Source: Dermatemys mawii (lineage: Eukaryota > Chordata > Testudines > Dermatemydidae). From it: DNA of 64,000 bases. Both the position numbers and the translations under genes were made by a program. Under the pieces are notes generated by a model. It had not been told where the DNA came from. It ran no database searches and was given only the letters and a program-made list of their open reading frames with translations. Shown here one piece after another: positions 51,367-64,000 of this stretch. Each line of letters opens with the position of its first letter. Position 1 is the stretch's first letter. The stretch covers positions 13,901,131 to 13,965,130 of the forward strand of contig ML677358.1 of NCBI GenBank assembly GCA_007922305.1, in the 5' to 3' direction.

Positions 51367-52204
51367 GTCCAGTTCTGGGTCCCCACACAGCTATGCAGTG
51401 TTCCTCAGGCCTGCCTGGACTCCTTGCTGGTCCAGGCCTCCCCGTAACATAGCTCCACTAAGATCTAAGCAGAGATCACCAAACTCATTTCTACATTTGG
51501 CTGGAGTTTTTGTGTCAATAGAAATTTTCATAGAAATCTTTCATTTTGGACATTTTTCCCCCAGTTTTTTAAATGAAAAACTAGACACCAGCAACTGAAA
51601 TAGTCCCAGAGCTTTGCTAAAAAAAATACTCAGTTGTAGGTTTTCAAAACCTGAAAATTGTTACCAAAAATGGTTTTCAAAAATTAAAAATGCTTTGGGT
51701 TTTGGTTACAGTTTCTCATTGAAAAAACAAAACAGAACAAAACAAACAAGTTTGAAAACAATGATTTTTTTAAAAACTCCCTGCAAAATATAAAAGGCAT
51801 TTTTGACCGGTTCCATCAATTTTGTGTGAACCCAGTTTACCAGAGCAAAAAGGTGAGTGCATTAATCCACTTTACCAGCTGGAAGCTCCAGATGTCAGCA
51901 ATGGCCTGAAAATAAATCAGTTCCCTGATCTGGTGAGTTTAACTGACAGCAAATTAAATAATCCTAATAATCAGTTAGTTAGGAAAGATTTGGAAACTGA
52001 TTTGCAGGTCCCAGTTTCCTGCTTTTACTGTGGAAATGTTGAGGAAGGCTTCAACTGTAGAGACGGAACTATATTGCAAGGGCCTGGTTTTCAGAGACAC
52101 AGAGACCGAAGCCCCAACCGGAGTCTGTGAGGCTCACTGCCATTAAAAATCAACTGTGAGTTGCTAAGACTTTCTCCCCTCTCCACCCATTGTATTTATG
52201 GCTA

Positions 52205-52480
52205 TCTGTATATTATGTATATTACAGTAGAGCCTAGAGGCTCAAGCTGCGATAGGGGCACCATCACAGTAGCTGCTGTACCTAAACGTAGTGAGAGAAA
52301 GCCCTTGTCCCAAATTGCTCACAAACTAAATAGACAAGACCGACAAAGGGTGGGAGGGAACTTTAGAGGCACAGAGGTGAAGTGACTTGCCCAAGGATGC
52401 ACCACAGGTGAGTGGCAGAGGCAGGAATAGAACCAATGGCTCCTGACTCCAAGTCTCATGCTCATGCTGCCTCCTTGGGA
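52205..52480 (-). repeat. MIR-like or related dispersed repeat
   Basis: It begins tgtatattacagtagagcctagaggctc, passes aatagacaagaccgacaaagggtgggaggg and ends with cagaggtgaagtgacttgcccaagg, gcaggaatagaacc and tcctgactccaag. The last part is the antisense MIR-like body also seen at 26785-27005. Confidence 0.55.
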
Positions 52481-54039
52481 AAAAGGGAGATGTGTTAGCA
52501 GCAGCTGGTTGATGCTGGGGCGGGAGGTGCAGTCAGCCTGGGTACCTGCAGGAGGCTCAGGGCAACGTAGACCCAGGTGAAGATCCACTGGAGCACCCAC
52601 AGTCCCGAAAACAAACCCTTTGCTCCTTTCACGTGCAATGTTGTGACCTGTTAGAAAACAGCACCGGGGGGCGGAGGGAAGCCTGGGGAAGAAAGAAAAA
52701 GTACAAGCTGTGCAGGTTTGGGCTCTGGGATTCCTGCAGATGCATCCTGTCCGTGGCTGTCCACAAGTACAACAGGAAAAGGAACAAATGCTCCATCAGA
52801 ATGCGCCGTGGCCTGAGATCATCGCACTGAGCAGGGGACAGCGGTGTGACTGACCAGCCAGCATGGAGCCGGCCCTCCCATCAATCCATCCCACCTCGCT
52901 CATAGAGCCCAACCTTTTGTAACAGCAAGTGGGAGTTTCCCAGGCTCCCTGAGCCCACTAGACTGAACTAGAAAAGCATCTGTGACCATTAGGCCCAAGC
53001 TGTGATTCAGCAGCTGGGGGGCTGGAGTTAAATAAGGAACTTGAGTAACTGGGTGGATTCATGGACAGAAGCATGCATGTCACCAGTGGTCTCTGATGGG
53101 GTACTGACCTCCATGACTTCAGCGCAGGCATCTGACTCGCTACAGTTTGAATCAGAACTCATCCCCACTCCGTCCTCCTGGCCCCATCCCGCTCCTTCAC
53201 CAAATCCGCCCCCAACACGTTCTGCATGGATCCCTTGCCCGCACCGATGTGGCGGAGTTTCCCGAGGCAACGCACCCTGGGCTGGAATTCTCCCCCGTGC
53301 TCTCACCACACAACCCGCCTCTCTTGACAGTTGATCTTGGCACCGGGTTTTGCTATTAAACATCAGCGGAGTGACATACAGATGGTTCGTGTCTCTGGCA
53401 AGTCCCCGAGTGTGAGGGAGATGTCTCATGCAGACACAATTCTCCCTCATCCCCCAGGAGAGTCTACGCTTTATCACTCAGCCACTTCATCTCACAGGGG
53501 GAGCCCCAGGGAACCCACCTCTTACACGCACGGTGACGTGCAATTTTTGTGCATGTCTGCCTGCAGTGAAGGGGGCGATATCTAAACTCTCACACACACT
53601 GAGGTGGAGAAGGAATTAATGTAATTAAAAAGGCATGCAGCAGCCCCAGCCATCTTTGTTTTTTCAAGATGGTTTCCAAGTGAGTTGGCAGGAGGACATT
53701 AAAATAAACAGTGCTGGATTGATGGGACATAGAGAGAGGAAGCAGGATTCCTCAGCCACTCGCACCTTGTCTATTTTGGGAAAAGTGCGTTTCCCATCGG
53801 TTTTCCTATCCTTGATCTTCCAACAGACGGCTCTTAAAGGGGCAGGCCACAGACCAACGACCTTATCCTTACTAGATGTACTGTCTGTGATTCCTTAATC
53901 TCCTGGAAACCCCCCTCTTCTGCTCTCTGAAATCACTATCACGAGGTGGAGCTCTCTCAGAATACGGGCTAGTCTCTGACATGGAATGGCCGGCCCTCCC
54001 TGTCACCCACCCTCTCTCCAACCTGACCCTTCTGTCCCA

Positions 54040-54100
54040 CTGTTGGACTGACGAGATGGGAGAGGTGATATCTTTTATTGGACCGACTTCTATTGGAGAG
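54040..54100 (+). repeat. Interspersed repeat fragment (tcttttattggaccaactt family), second copy
   Basis: gatgggagaggtgatatcttttattggaccgacttctattggagagag is a near match to 4575-4620. A short GA dinucleotide run follows at about 54100-54118. Confidence 0.5.
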
Positions 54101-55049
54101 AGCGAGAGAGAGAGAGAGAAGCGTCGGAGCTTGTCTGACTGTTGGTCTGCCAGGGGAGTCTCCCTCAAACAGTTGCCAACCAATGGTGTACGCTAGAGAC
54201 TCCAACCAACTCTTGCTGCCCTTCTCCAACCTTCCGTCTTTTGTCCGACTAGGTAATAATTCCAGGGCAGTAGATGAAAGCAAAGATGAGGAGGGTGCTG
54301 GAAGCACACTAAGACGGTACAGCCAGGCAGCCTGATTCCCTTCTCCCTTAAATGGTTTTACACCAACTTCAGTGGAGTTACCCCTGATTTATACCAGCAT
54401 ATGAGAACGGACACTTAGGCCCAGTGTGTGCGAATTCGTTCTTTGCCCTTTCCTATTGCCACTGGACCAGCAGCTAGGACTCGGGGGCTGGCCTGAAGTG
54501 CTCTGCATCGAAGTAACACACAGCCTTTGCCTGGGCAGGGGAAAGCAGAGCCGTCCACGGCGCAGATGTGGCATGCTGTGTTCAGAAAGATGAGAGCCTG
54601 TGAGCTCCCTTCCTGCTCAGGCCAGCAGGAAGCCATGCTGGGATCCTCTCTGAGTCCTCTCAAACCACTTCAGCACTTCTCCATTTCCCGTTCCCTCCGT
54701 CTTGGAGGAGTCCAGCCTGTTGATTAATGCAGTTCCTCTCTGGAGAGGGATTTAGTTCACACTCTGTCCCTCTTGCTGACTTCCTTTCCTGTCCGATGCC
54801 GGGCTGAAACACGCCGGCTGCAGTCACCCCTAAGTCTTGTGCAGCCTCAACCAGGCCCCAGGACTGAGATATCCCCTCACGCCACAAAGCCGCTTAATAA
54901 ATGGACTTTTAAAAGGCTGTTTGTTTTATTGCCAGTGGCCCCAGTAAGTATTTCCAGAGCTGGAGCCGCAGGCTTTTAGCAAAGGGTTCATTAACCCTAG
55001 GCCCATTGCTCCCTATTCCCACCCTCATCCTAGTGCCACAGACTCTCTT

Positions 55050-55210
55050 CCCGTCTCCTCTCCCCTCTCTCTTCTGTTCCCACATCTCCTCTTCCCTTCT
55101 CCCTGCCCCCCGCTTCCTGTGCGGGCCCCGATATAGTCTTCCCCTCAGGCTCCTCTTCCCTCTCTTGTCCCCCATTTCCTCTCTCCCTTCCTTGACCCTC
55201 TTCCTGTTTC
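55050..55210. repeat. Pyrimidine-rich tract
   Basis: Long CT-rich stretch (tctcctctcccctctctctt, catctcctcttcccttctcc). It is simple sequence; open frames through it are compositional artefacts. Confidence 0.6.
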
Positions 55211-56204
55211 ATGGCTCACCTCCACGACGCCCATGTTCTAAACCACCCCTGGATTTGAAACTCACTTGGCTTGTCACTGCGGCTGCAGCTAGGCTACACT
55301 GAAGGTGCCGCATTGGGCTAATTGGCCCTTCTTGTCTCCCTGCTCAGACAGGGTGGTCTGACCTCTGATGGGACAACGCAGGGTGGCACTGGTAAAGGTT
55401 ACCAGCAAAAGCTGCAAGAGAGAGTGTGTTTCAAATCAGAGTGGCTCCTAGCTGGGGAGAGAAGCAAGGAACCACATTGAACAAGGGGAATGAAATCAAT
55501 CTATTTTGTTATAACAAGGGAATTGGCATTTCCCTCCCCAAACCCCCCTCTCTGCCTTGTTTGCCTTCAAGTTGAGCTCTGAGCATTTCCAGATATTAGC
55601 AGAGAACCTGGCAGCCAAATGAATGTCTAGACGGCCTTTTGGGTGAGTTCCTTGTGTCAACAACAGCAGAGGTTACTGCTGATGGGGGATGTCAGCACCA
55701 GAAATGTCAGGACAAGGCCATAGATTTCCACTCCTCTTCCCTTCCCCCTCCCCCGCCCCCACCCAATGGCTGGGGCCACGTTGGACAGCGTGATCCTTCA
55801 TGTCCCTGATACAAGCTCTGAACCTGAGGCTCATCACCAGCCCTGCCGCGGGCTTGGCGCACACTTAATTGTCACACAGATTTTTCCACACCAAAGGCAA
55901 AGCTAAAAAGAAACATATGTGCCTCCTTCTCCCGCATCTAGCAAAGGGACAAATGCTGACACACTCATCTGATTCAGGCAAAACTCCCCGTCAATGAGAG
56001 TTCATAATAACCAAGGAAAGGCCTCAGACTTTGGACCATTATGTCTATGAAGGGCATTTCCAGCCAGGCAAACATCTGGTAACCAGCTCCCACATCCTGG
56101 TTCAGGGCTCCTGCCCCAAATGTTTACAGTCCTCTCCCATGGGGTCTTATATGAGATAGGGCAGTTTAGTGGGCTGAGCAGGGCACCATATGTAGGAGGA
56201 TCCC

Positions 56205-56380
56205 TTGGGTTCTAAGCCTAGCTCTGACCCAGAGTCATCACGTGGGTGTCACTCAACTCCTCAGCACCTTGGCTTCTCTGTCTGTAAATGCCAACACAGA
56301 CCTGCTTTGTGGGTGCTGAGAGGAGTCTCTACTCAATGCTTGTAAAGAGCTTTGAAGTATTCAGGCACTCTAAGGGTTAA
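56205..56380 (+). repeat. MIR-like repeat, sense, degenerate
   Basis: It contains cctagctctgacccagagtc, cagcaccttggcttctctgtctgtaaatgcc and gcttgtaaagagctttgaag, in the order expected for a sense MIR-type element. Confidence 0.5.
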
Positions 56381-58734
56381 CTCCACTCTCAGTGACAGTA
56401 TGCAAATTGGGAGAAACTTGACTGGAGATGTTGGTGTACCTGGGATCAGACTGTGGCCTTAGTATTACATCCCGGAGAGCCTTCTCTAGCCAATGTGACC
56501 AGGTGACAGGCGACATACTCTTCAGAGTCCCCCAAGACCATTCCAATGCTGATCCGAGGTGCAGAACAGAGTGGAGCACTCCCTGCCCCGGGGGCTGAAC
56601 ATAGGACATCGAGGATGAACCCAGCCTCCTGGGATCAGAGATTGGAGCTGGGAATCCAGATCGGCTCTCTACAGAGCCACCTGGACAGCATGGTATGGCA
56701 TCTCCTTTAAAGTATCTTCAGCTTCCTCTGCCTTTGTGTCACAAATGTGTGAGCCTGAACTCCTGGCTGATGGAACTGCTGCATTTCAGAGGCAGTCTGT
56801 GCTCCCTGCACTCCTCCAGACTACTCCTTTCTCATGTTGACGAGCAGAGTCTACTGAGCTCCAGCAGACTCCTGTGTCACTGGCTGGGGAATGGTAATTC
56901 CTGCTCCTTTCCCCCAACATTTTTATAAGAATAATATCCGCAGCTGTGAGATACCTTTGTTTTTTAATCTGTTTGCAAGCCCCAGGAGAAGGACCCTTTG
57001 CTCCATCCCCTTCCTGGGATCCCTGGAGTTGGGAAAAATGACAGAACTGCCTTTTGTGTGTTTCGAAAGTTATTTTCTTGTTCCAAACTACTCCTGACAA
57101 GCGAAACCGACTCTCCGGACAGCAAGGACCCTACATGTAGAAGGAGCTCTGTCCCAAGCAAATACTAGGAAGGAAACTTTCTCCATTTCTCAGCTTTGCT
57201 TTTCATGGCAGAGAGAAGCAGGTGTTACCTACCCAAACCACCTGAGACATATGTAGCAGAGACAAGATGGCTGGGATCATGAAAGCTTATTTAGTCCAGA
57301 TGGGAGGAAACTGTCTGTACCGGTTGATGGTTATTTGGTGGCTCATATGAAATGGGTCAGTACTCAAATTCTATTAGACTAGTTCCTAGGAGACAGGGCA
57401 CAAGCGTCACTATCAAAATGAGCACTAAAACAACTGACCCCCTCCATGGTGTAATCAGCAGAGAGGCCAAGGACCGGATAGTGTGTGGAGAGAGAAGACG
57501 TCACAGTCTGGGTTGTCAGACCGAGCACCTTTCCCCAGCATTAAATCCACTTAACTCTGATTCCCCATCACCTTGCACCTTGAGCAGTAATTTACACTAG
57601 TGCAACGCAGGTGCAAATCATTACCATTTGGAACATGTAGCATTTTAGCCCCACTTTGCACTGGTGTCAACGATTGCACAAGGACAACAGGGAATCTGGT
57701 CCCTTATCCACCTTGCATATGCATAGGAAGTGCATGTGACATTGGCAAAACTGGCCCCATTTCCCACCTACTGGGACTGGAGTTCCCAGAAAAGATTGAA
57801 TGACCCTTCCGCTCTTCCCTGGGATAATTTCATAGAGTCACACGTGAAAAACAGAAGTGCGGTTGTCACATAATGAGCCTGGGAGCTGGCAGGTGTACAA
57901 GGGGAATTTGAGTGCACAACTGTCACCTCCTCATGGTCACACATGCCAGGAGAGAGGATGAGGAAGGAACGAGGAAGGCTCATTCGCAGAGGAGAGACAG
58001 ATCACAGAAGGTTGAAAAATGACTACATCTGCTCTCGCATGCTCTAGCCACACAGTTGGGATAAACCACCACAAAGAGGCCCCAGGTGATTTCTCTCCAG
58101 CCTGTCAGCTGGGATGAGCAATCCCCCCACGGCTGGGTGGAATTCACTGTGGGAGAATGGAACAGTCTCTTACCACCAGCGTGTGCCAGACTAGACCCAA
58201 GAGCCGTGATAAGGTGAGCCATGGCTCAAAGCTGGGTTTGAATAGCTCTGATCCTCTCTCTTTTGGAAAGGTCCCTGCAGGCAGGAGAGGGGCTAGGACA
58301 CTGCCATCTTACAAATAATAAAGAAGAAGAAGAAAGCAGGAAATGCCCAAAAGCCATCTGTTCACATGAGGGACAAGGAATTAGGTCCCTTTCTTGTGCT
58401 TCTCTTAAGGGGCTAATTAGAGCTGATTCTAATGTGCTCTCCCCTGTTCCACAAGAAGTTACCATAGAACCTCAAAGAGCCCAACACCAGAGATACAGAC
58501 TGACTGGTCAACCAGACACCACGTGAAAATGTAAGGAACCTGTCGGACAGCAGAAGAGAGAAAAACCAAACAAACAAAGCAGCACATACTGTCATGTGCC
58601 TGTATTGCATCTTACAGGCACATCTGGGCTGCCTGTGTCCCCTGTCCCTGCCATTTCCACTATCCTCAAACTCATGCAGGGGCTGAAACATAGCCTGGAT
58701 TGTCAGCTGGTGGATCTGGAGCCTGAATGGTGCT

Positions 58735-58812
58735 TTGTTCAGAGTTACGAACATTTCCGAGTTAAGGACAATCTCCATTCGAGGTGTCCATAACTCAGAG
58801 GTTCTACTGCAG
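58735..58812. repeat. Partial MITE (right end with internal palindrome)
   Basis: gttcagagttacgaacatttccgagttaagg and ggtgtccataactcagaggttctactgc mirror each other and end in a Tigger-like gttctactg. Only this end is present. Confidence 0.4.
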
Positions 58813-59215
58813 TGAGTCAGTCAATAGCCTGTATTTCCTCCAGAGACCAGTAATTGCAGCTCTTCACTCCGCATCTTGTTCCTGTCCCACAAAGAGTTAT
58901 TTCCTGGGACTCATCTAGTGCTTTTCACTACCAGATGCAGGGCTAATCGCAGCTGTAGATGTCTTGTCCATGACCACCAAGGCCTTCATTAAAAGGGGCC
59001 AGTGTCTTTGTCTCACATCCAGTTATCCCCATTAGAGACTTCACCATAATCCCATTCCTAAATAAATTAGAAGTTACTTAATGTCCTCGCTCTGTCACGC
59101 TACATGTGGTGTTAATTAGAGGGTGACATGTCCTGTTCTACCCAGCGTTCATTTAGCTCATAGGTCAGCATCCTCCTATCCTCGCCCCCTGGGCTTGCTT
59201 CTAATAAATGATGCT

Positions 59216-59420
59216 TACAATACTGTATCTAGGAGTTTAATCGCACCTTTCATCCAGGAATCTCAAAGCACTGCAGATATACACATTAGTGAATTAATAA
59301 CACGGCAGAACTTCTCTGTGAGGTAGGTGTTATCTCTACGGACTAGGAAATTAAGGCACAGAGGCCATAAGTCATCTCTGCACCTGTGGAGAGACCAATG
59401 CGGGGACTGAGGAGATGGAG
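59216..59420 (-). repeat. MIR-like repeat, antisense
   Basis: It contains caatactgtatctagg, catccaggaatctcaaagcactgcag, gtgaggtaggtgttatctctacgg and aattaaggcacagaggcc, the antisense order of the MIR-like family. Confidence 0.55.
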
Positions 59421-59529
59421 GGATGGTTCTTGATTTCCTCTGAGGGGCTCTCCTAGAAATCCATCATGCAGCATGTGCCTGCAGGGGAGACCTACCCTGA
59501 TAATGGGCTGTCAGAGGCTATGGAGAAAG

Positions 59530-59745
59530 ATGAGCAGTCTAATGGATAGAGTACTCAGCTAGGACTCTGGAGGCTGAGGCTCTGTCGGCAGCTGGCATGT
59601 GAGGTGACTATGGGCAGATCATGTCACCGCTCCCTGCCTCAGTTTCCCCATATGGAAAATGGGGTTAATGATCCTGACCTTCTTTGTAAAGTGCTTCGAG
59701 ATCTGCTGATGAAAAGTGCAACGCAAGAGCTGGGTATTGTTATTA
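59530..59745 (+). repeat. MIR/CORE-SINE-like repeat, sense, nearly complete
   Basis: It contains a tRNA-like head (taatggatagagtactcagctagg), then cctgcctcagtttccccatatggaaaatggggttaatgat and ctttgtaaagtgcttcgagatctgctgatgaaaagtgc. Confidence 0.7.
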
Positions 59746-60809
59746 ATGCAGCGGTGCCAATGGGGAAGCTGGCTGATGCCAGAAGACCCTGAGAAGACAC
59801 AGAAGCATGGAGGGAATCTTGATCGGGCTCCAAGCATCCAGCAGCAGAGCATCTGCCTGAGTGCTGGCCAGTGGGAGCAAAAGAAATGGACCGGCAAGAC
59901 CAGGCCATATGGAATCATGGAGACAGGAGCAGCCCACTACCCAGAAGAGCTTTTTGGGGCCATTTTAACCTTTCTTAAAGCTTCTGTTAAATCTGGGGCT
60001 TGTCCTTTGAAAGAAGAGACAGGGAATAATCCCAACCCCATTGGAGGGGAAGAGTGGCCTAAAAGGACCTGGTTCTGTAAGCTCCTAGGCTCAGATTTTA
60101 CAAGGTATTTAAGTGCATAATCCCATTGCTTTCCATGGTAGGTACCCGAATACCTTTAAATATCTGGCAGTAGTGCTGCAACAGAAGAGCTCCCAGAACC
60201 ATGCAGGGGGAGGTATAGCATGGAGGGGCCACATATAGGTCTATAGGGGAGGAGCAGGCAATCCATTACAGAGAACACGGTCCAAAAGGCTGCTCTGCCT
60301 TCCTATGTAGGTAGGTAGATCCCCCCATCGATGTATTATCTGAGCTCCTCACAAAGATTAATGAATCAATTCCTGCAACTCCTTAGTGGGCTAGGGAAGT
60401 ATTCCCAGCCCCATTGCACAGGCTGTGAAGTGACGCACAGAGAGAGTCATACTAAAAATTTCCACTAAGTTTGGGTGCCTCCGCCTTTGGCCGCCCATCT
60501 TAAGACGTCAAAACTAGAGGCACGCGGGAGAGAGGCCCCGAGAGAATTGTCCCGGGTTGCATAGAACGTTGGGCCAGGGCAGAGCCCACAACTGAACCCA
60601 GCCAAAGAGGCTCCCAGTAGGTTGGTTGGGAATGTCCAGAACTCCTCAGGAAAGCACAACATGCAAGAGACGGGCCTGAAAGGGCATCCTGAGTAGGTGA
60701 TCTGGGCCGTCTTGAGGGGCAAGGTGGCTCTTTGGGGCTTTGGAGAAGGGCTGTAAATGGATCTGTTTTTCTGACCAGCTATAACACCACACTGTGACTC
60801 AGCTCTTTG

Positions 60810-60990
60810 GAGGAAGGTGCAGCAAGACCTGTGCCGAAGCCTGGACTTGCTCTGAGACCTTAGGCCTCTCTGTGCCTCATGTGAAAACGGGAATAGTATC
60901 TACCTATCTCGCAGAGGGGGGAGGGGGAGGCGGATCTGTGTCCCCAGAAAGTCACGGCTAGGGGATAACATTGCATTACTAGCACCAGCC
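60810..60990 (+). repeat. MIR-like repeat, sense, degenerate
   Basis: It contains gaccttaggcctctctgtgcctcatgtgaaaacgggaatagtatctacctatctcgcagagg, recognisable as the MIR-like central body. Confidence 0.55.
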
Positions 60991-61739
60991 CTATTAAAGA
61001 ATCCTGTCTATCTGGGGGTATGTCTGTGTCAGGGAACCAGGAGGCCTTAGGGCCGACAGGACCTTGCCAATGAGCATGCCGTGCCCTTGGCAGGCTGCGA
61101 AGTATTTTAGAGTTTGGACTTTCCTTCACAGGCTTGGCAAGTCCGCAGGGCCTTGGTGCCCTGGATTTGTTTCTGGGAGAGGGGAGACAGGGAGCAGGTA
61201 GGGGAGCCCTGCATGGTAAGCAGACAAAGTTCAGTCAACTCCAGGACTCCCAGCATCCTTACTTTGCTCAGGGAACAGCATCGGTTCCTCTGGTCACTGA
61301 CTGTCTGAGTGTTTATCTGTCTGTCTCTCTCCCGCTCCCTCTGCAGGAAGCTTGTATCTCACCATCCCCCTGGCTTGCTCCAGCCTGATTTCCTGCACTC
61401 TTCTGCCAGGTTTACCCTGCTTTTTCCTCCCCCACCCCGACATGATGGCTGTCAGGCCATGTTTGCATTTCTGCCTCCCCCAGCCTTTCCTCTCCCCTCC
61501 CTCCCTTTTCCCACTTGCTCTCTGTTCCATCCTCCCAGAGAGGAGATGTCCTGAGCCAAAGTTAGTCTCTGTCAGGTAGCCACATGTCCGGCCTAGAGCA
61601 GTGGGTCAGCCGGGGCCACCCTGCAGACCTCCTCTCAGATCTGTGCTGTCAGCAGCCTCTCCGGCCCCCAGGGGAGCTGGATGTTTGCCACTCTTGGTCG
61701 GGGAGGAATGCTCTCTGCACATCTGAGCGCGCGTTTCCC

Positions 61740-61800
61740 TTCAGGCCAGCCAGCCAATAGCTGCTGGCCCACCCTTCTCTTATTGGCCAGGGGCTGGCCA
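61740..61800. promoter_or_regulatory. Paired inverted CCAAT boxes (weak candidate)
   Basis: cagccaatagctgctggccc and cttattggccaggggctggcca place two CCAAT boxes in opposite orientation about 25 bases apart, with GGCCAGC palindromes and a short GCGCGC near 61730. This could be chance. No start exon is seen on either side. Confidence 0.2.
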
Positions 61801-63129
61801 GACGCCTCTTTGTTTGGTCCCGGATTCTCTGAATTGATTGGGATTGTTGACTACCCACTCCTAGCCAGCGAATCTTTTTCCTGCCTTTGCGATAGAGGAT
61901 GCTCCAACCATCTGTGTGTTTTATTTCCTCATAGAAACTAAAATGCCCAGGACCACTTCCTTTGCCTGAGCAAAGCTTGGGCTTTCAATGGGAGACGAGG
62001 GAGAAAGAACAAGCACCTTCAGACACTTGTTGGTGACAAGAACTTGTTGGTGACAGAACTTGTTGTTCAGACAAGTTGGACCTGCTTTGATCACCAGATT
62101 CAATCTTCAAGGGCAAGAACGGAGCTCTTCAAAATCTGACAGGCTTCCAGGTGTCCGTAGTGACTTCCAGAGCTGTGCTGTAGCCATCAAAATCAGAGAC
62201 GGGCTCAAGGACTTCTTAGTAGCATGGAGCAGAGGTTTTCTCCCAATTAACATAATCTGCCAGCCTCGCTGATGCAGCTTCCATTGGTCGCATAGTTAGA
62301 CCCTTGCAAATCAACTACAAATTACCCTTCCACATCTTAGAGCCCATCAGTTTTCCTCCCTGTCCCTCATATTTCTCTCTCACACAGCTTGGTGATGATA
62401 CCATTTTACTCGTTAGCAAGTTCTGTTTAATTATAAAAAGCATGGGGCCCAGATGGCTCAGTGGATTGGCAGTGGAAAATAGCACATTTTGCTAGCAGCT
62501 CGCTAGCCATCGAGATCCAGCCTATACTGGGCATGACCAATAGCTCAGACTGCTGACTGATGACCTGTGCGAATTAGCTGCTGTCAGTGTGTAAGTCCAG
62601 CTCCTAGCAGACACGTGCCTGTGTCACAGAAAGACACCATCACAATTGGCCCTACTTGGCCTTCTCAGCAGAGACCAAGGTTTGAATGGGCCAGGAAGGT
62701 TGAGCTCTATTCTAGTCATAGTGGTGATCCCTTCTGGGCAAAGTTGAAGGCCAATCGTTCTGCGAGCTGGGGGCGTGCTGGTGGGATGGAAGGGAAGTCC
62801 TTGAGGGAAGTCCTCGCCCATAGGGACTCTATTCTGTGACTAAACAGACGACTGGCAGGACCTGTGCTTTTCACTAGCATTCTGTTTATAGGGAAAACCA
62901 GACGTGAGCCCATGTGATAGGAAGAGGATACTTCAGGACTAAGGGGTCAGTTGAGGAGATCAGGCTGGGCCACATTCTGCTCTTAGCTACAGAGATACCA
63001 CTCTCATTGACTTCACTGGGTTGAATGCAACCAAGGATATGCAGCAGCAGTGGTAAAGAAGTGGGTAGGTACCTGGTATGGGTGCTAGAGTGCTTAGAAG
63101 GGATCAGAAAGACTGAGATGACTGGGGGA

Positions 63130-63330
63130 AGGATGGTCCAGTGATTAGGGTGATAACCTCGGAGTTGGCAAACACTGATTCAATTCTCTGCTGTGTCAGG
63201 GTAACTCTGGATTAGTCATTTAGTCCCGATGCCTCAGTATGCCCAATGGGAATAACAGCAGTGTCCTACTTCACAGGGGTGCGGCAGGATAAATACACTA
63301 AAAGATTGTGAGATGCTCAGATATGTTGGC
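63130..63330 (+). repeat. MIR-like repeat, sense
   Basis: It contains gtccagtgattagggtgataacctcgg, gatgcctcagtatgcccaatgggaataacagc and gtcctacttcacaggggtgcggcaggataaatac, in the sense MIR-like order. Confidence 0.6.
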
Positions 63331-64000
63331 AATGGTGGTCATATAAGTAGATTAGATAGACTGGGGGAACTTTCTGTGGAGAGAATGGTTTGATAACAGA
63401 TGAGATAGGAGACCCTGTGGCGGGGGTGGGAGGGAATCAAATGAGGAAGGAAGAATCCTTGCAGCTCACAAGGAAAGGTAAGATAGGGCAGAGTAAAGGG
63501 GTTTGTTACAGAGACCACCTGGTGTGAAGGAGCTCTGGGAGGTGGTGATGATGCCAAGAAGCAAGGAGAGTTTTCCAAAGAACAAGCTGACTGCAATAGG
63601 AGACTTTAACTTACTTGGATCTCCAGGGCAGGTTTTTCAAAACACAAGAGGTAATCTGTGCAAATAAAACTATAGGGAATTGTGTGCAGATGCATGTTGA
63701 ATCAGACATTCATATACAGTCTTAGACAAGGTGCTCATATTACACGCCCACCCACCCCTTCACAACTAGTTCTGTCCACTCAAAAGTGAGTGGGGAGTGA
63801 GGAGAGCCAGGAATATTAGTCACACAAGTGTAATCTGCATAAAGCAATCAATACTGTGGGCGCATCAGATGAATGAAAACCTCAGGCACAAGAGGCTAGG
63901 ATTCAGGTGCAAATGGAAGTGGCAGCAGGAATGCCTCTAATCACTCATTTGAGCTATGGAGACTCCTGTGTTTGAATTAGAAGTACCGTTAGCAGGACCA

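Larger units (their letters stand above)
47966..64000 (-). other. FLT4: FLT4 intron 1 (and possibly upstream sequence)
   Basis: No exon encoding an N-terminal Met, hydrophobic signal and phase-1 donor was recognised. The stretch holds a possible DIRS terminal fragment (48700-48860), a composite of inverted-repeat ends (51014-51366), MIR-like repeats (52205-52480, 56205-56380, 59216-59420, 59530-59745, 60810-60990, 63130-63330), purine- or pyrimidine-rich tracts (about 50240-50470, 55050-55210, 61310-61550) and a partial MITE near 58735-58810. No other gene is supported. Confidence 0.7.

Noticed and set aside
59743..59937. Hydrophobic minus-strand frame considered as a candidate FLT4 signal-peptide exon.
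   Set aside because: It lies largely within or beside a MIR-like repeat, has no convincing phase-1 donor at the right distance, and does not resemble known FLT4 leaders.
62440..62530. tRNA-like text (gatggctcagtgg and catcgagatccag) considered as a tRNA gene or tRNA-derived SINE.
   Set aside because: No cloverleaf can be paired by eye and no A-rich tail or target duplication is visible.

Overview
This is vertebrate genomic DNA, and its main content is most of one gene: FLT4 (VEGFR3), the lymphatic-endothelial receptor tyrosine kinase. The gene lies on the minus strand. Seventeen consecutive coding exons, equivalent to human exons 2-18, can be placed between 47965 and 3154. All have GT-AG boundaries, compatible phases and no stop codon. 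They add up to 2634 coding bases. These run from just after the signal peptide, through seven Ig-like domains, the single transmembrane helix and the juxtamembrane segment, to the glycine loop and the VAVK lysine of the kinase domain. The rest of the kinase domain lies beyond base 1. The signal-peptide exon was not found and probably lies beyond base 64000, so intron 1 is at least 16 kb.

The host looks like a reptile, most probably a turtle. Three things suggest this. The FLT4 protein reads as sauropsid ([20 protein letters not shown] and [12 protein letters not shown]). The introns hold CR1-like LINE ends and MIR/CORE-SINE-like repeats. They also hold many short inverted-repeat elements that I associate with chelonian genomes. 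Both the family names and the taxon are inferences from memory.

Layout from low to high coordinate (3' to 5' of the gene): 1-3153 is intron 18, with an inverted-duplicated hAT derivative flanked by a perfect 8-bp duplication. 3154-9115 holds exons 18-13 (kinase start, transmembrane helix, Ig6-7), with a 700-bp hAT-like element in intron 14. 9116-14672 holds exons 12-11 with three small mobile elements. 14673-23984 is intron 10, which contains a degenerate DIRS-like retrotransposon with inverted terminal repeats. 23985-31310 holds exons 10-4 (Ig2 to Ig5). 31311-39044 is intron 3, with a second copy of the inverted-duplicated hAT that itself carries a nested insertion. 39045-47965 holds exons 3 and 2 (Ig1). 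47966-64000 is intron 1, repeat-rich and without a recognised exon.

No second protein-coding gene, structural RNA gene or CRISPR array is supported. Apart from FLT4, the most interesting content is transposon architecture: a foldback hAT family whose two arms both carry the 3' end of a transposase gene, a DIRS remnant lacking its RT core and recombinase, and several insertions datable by nesting or empty sites.
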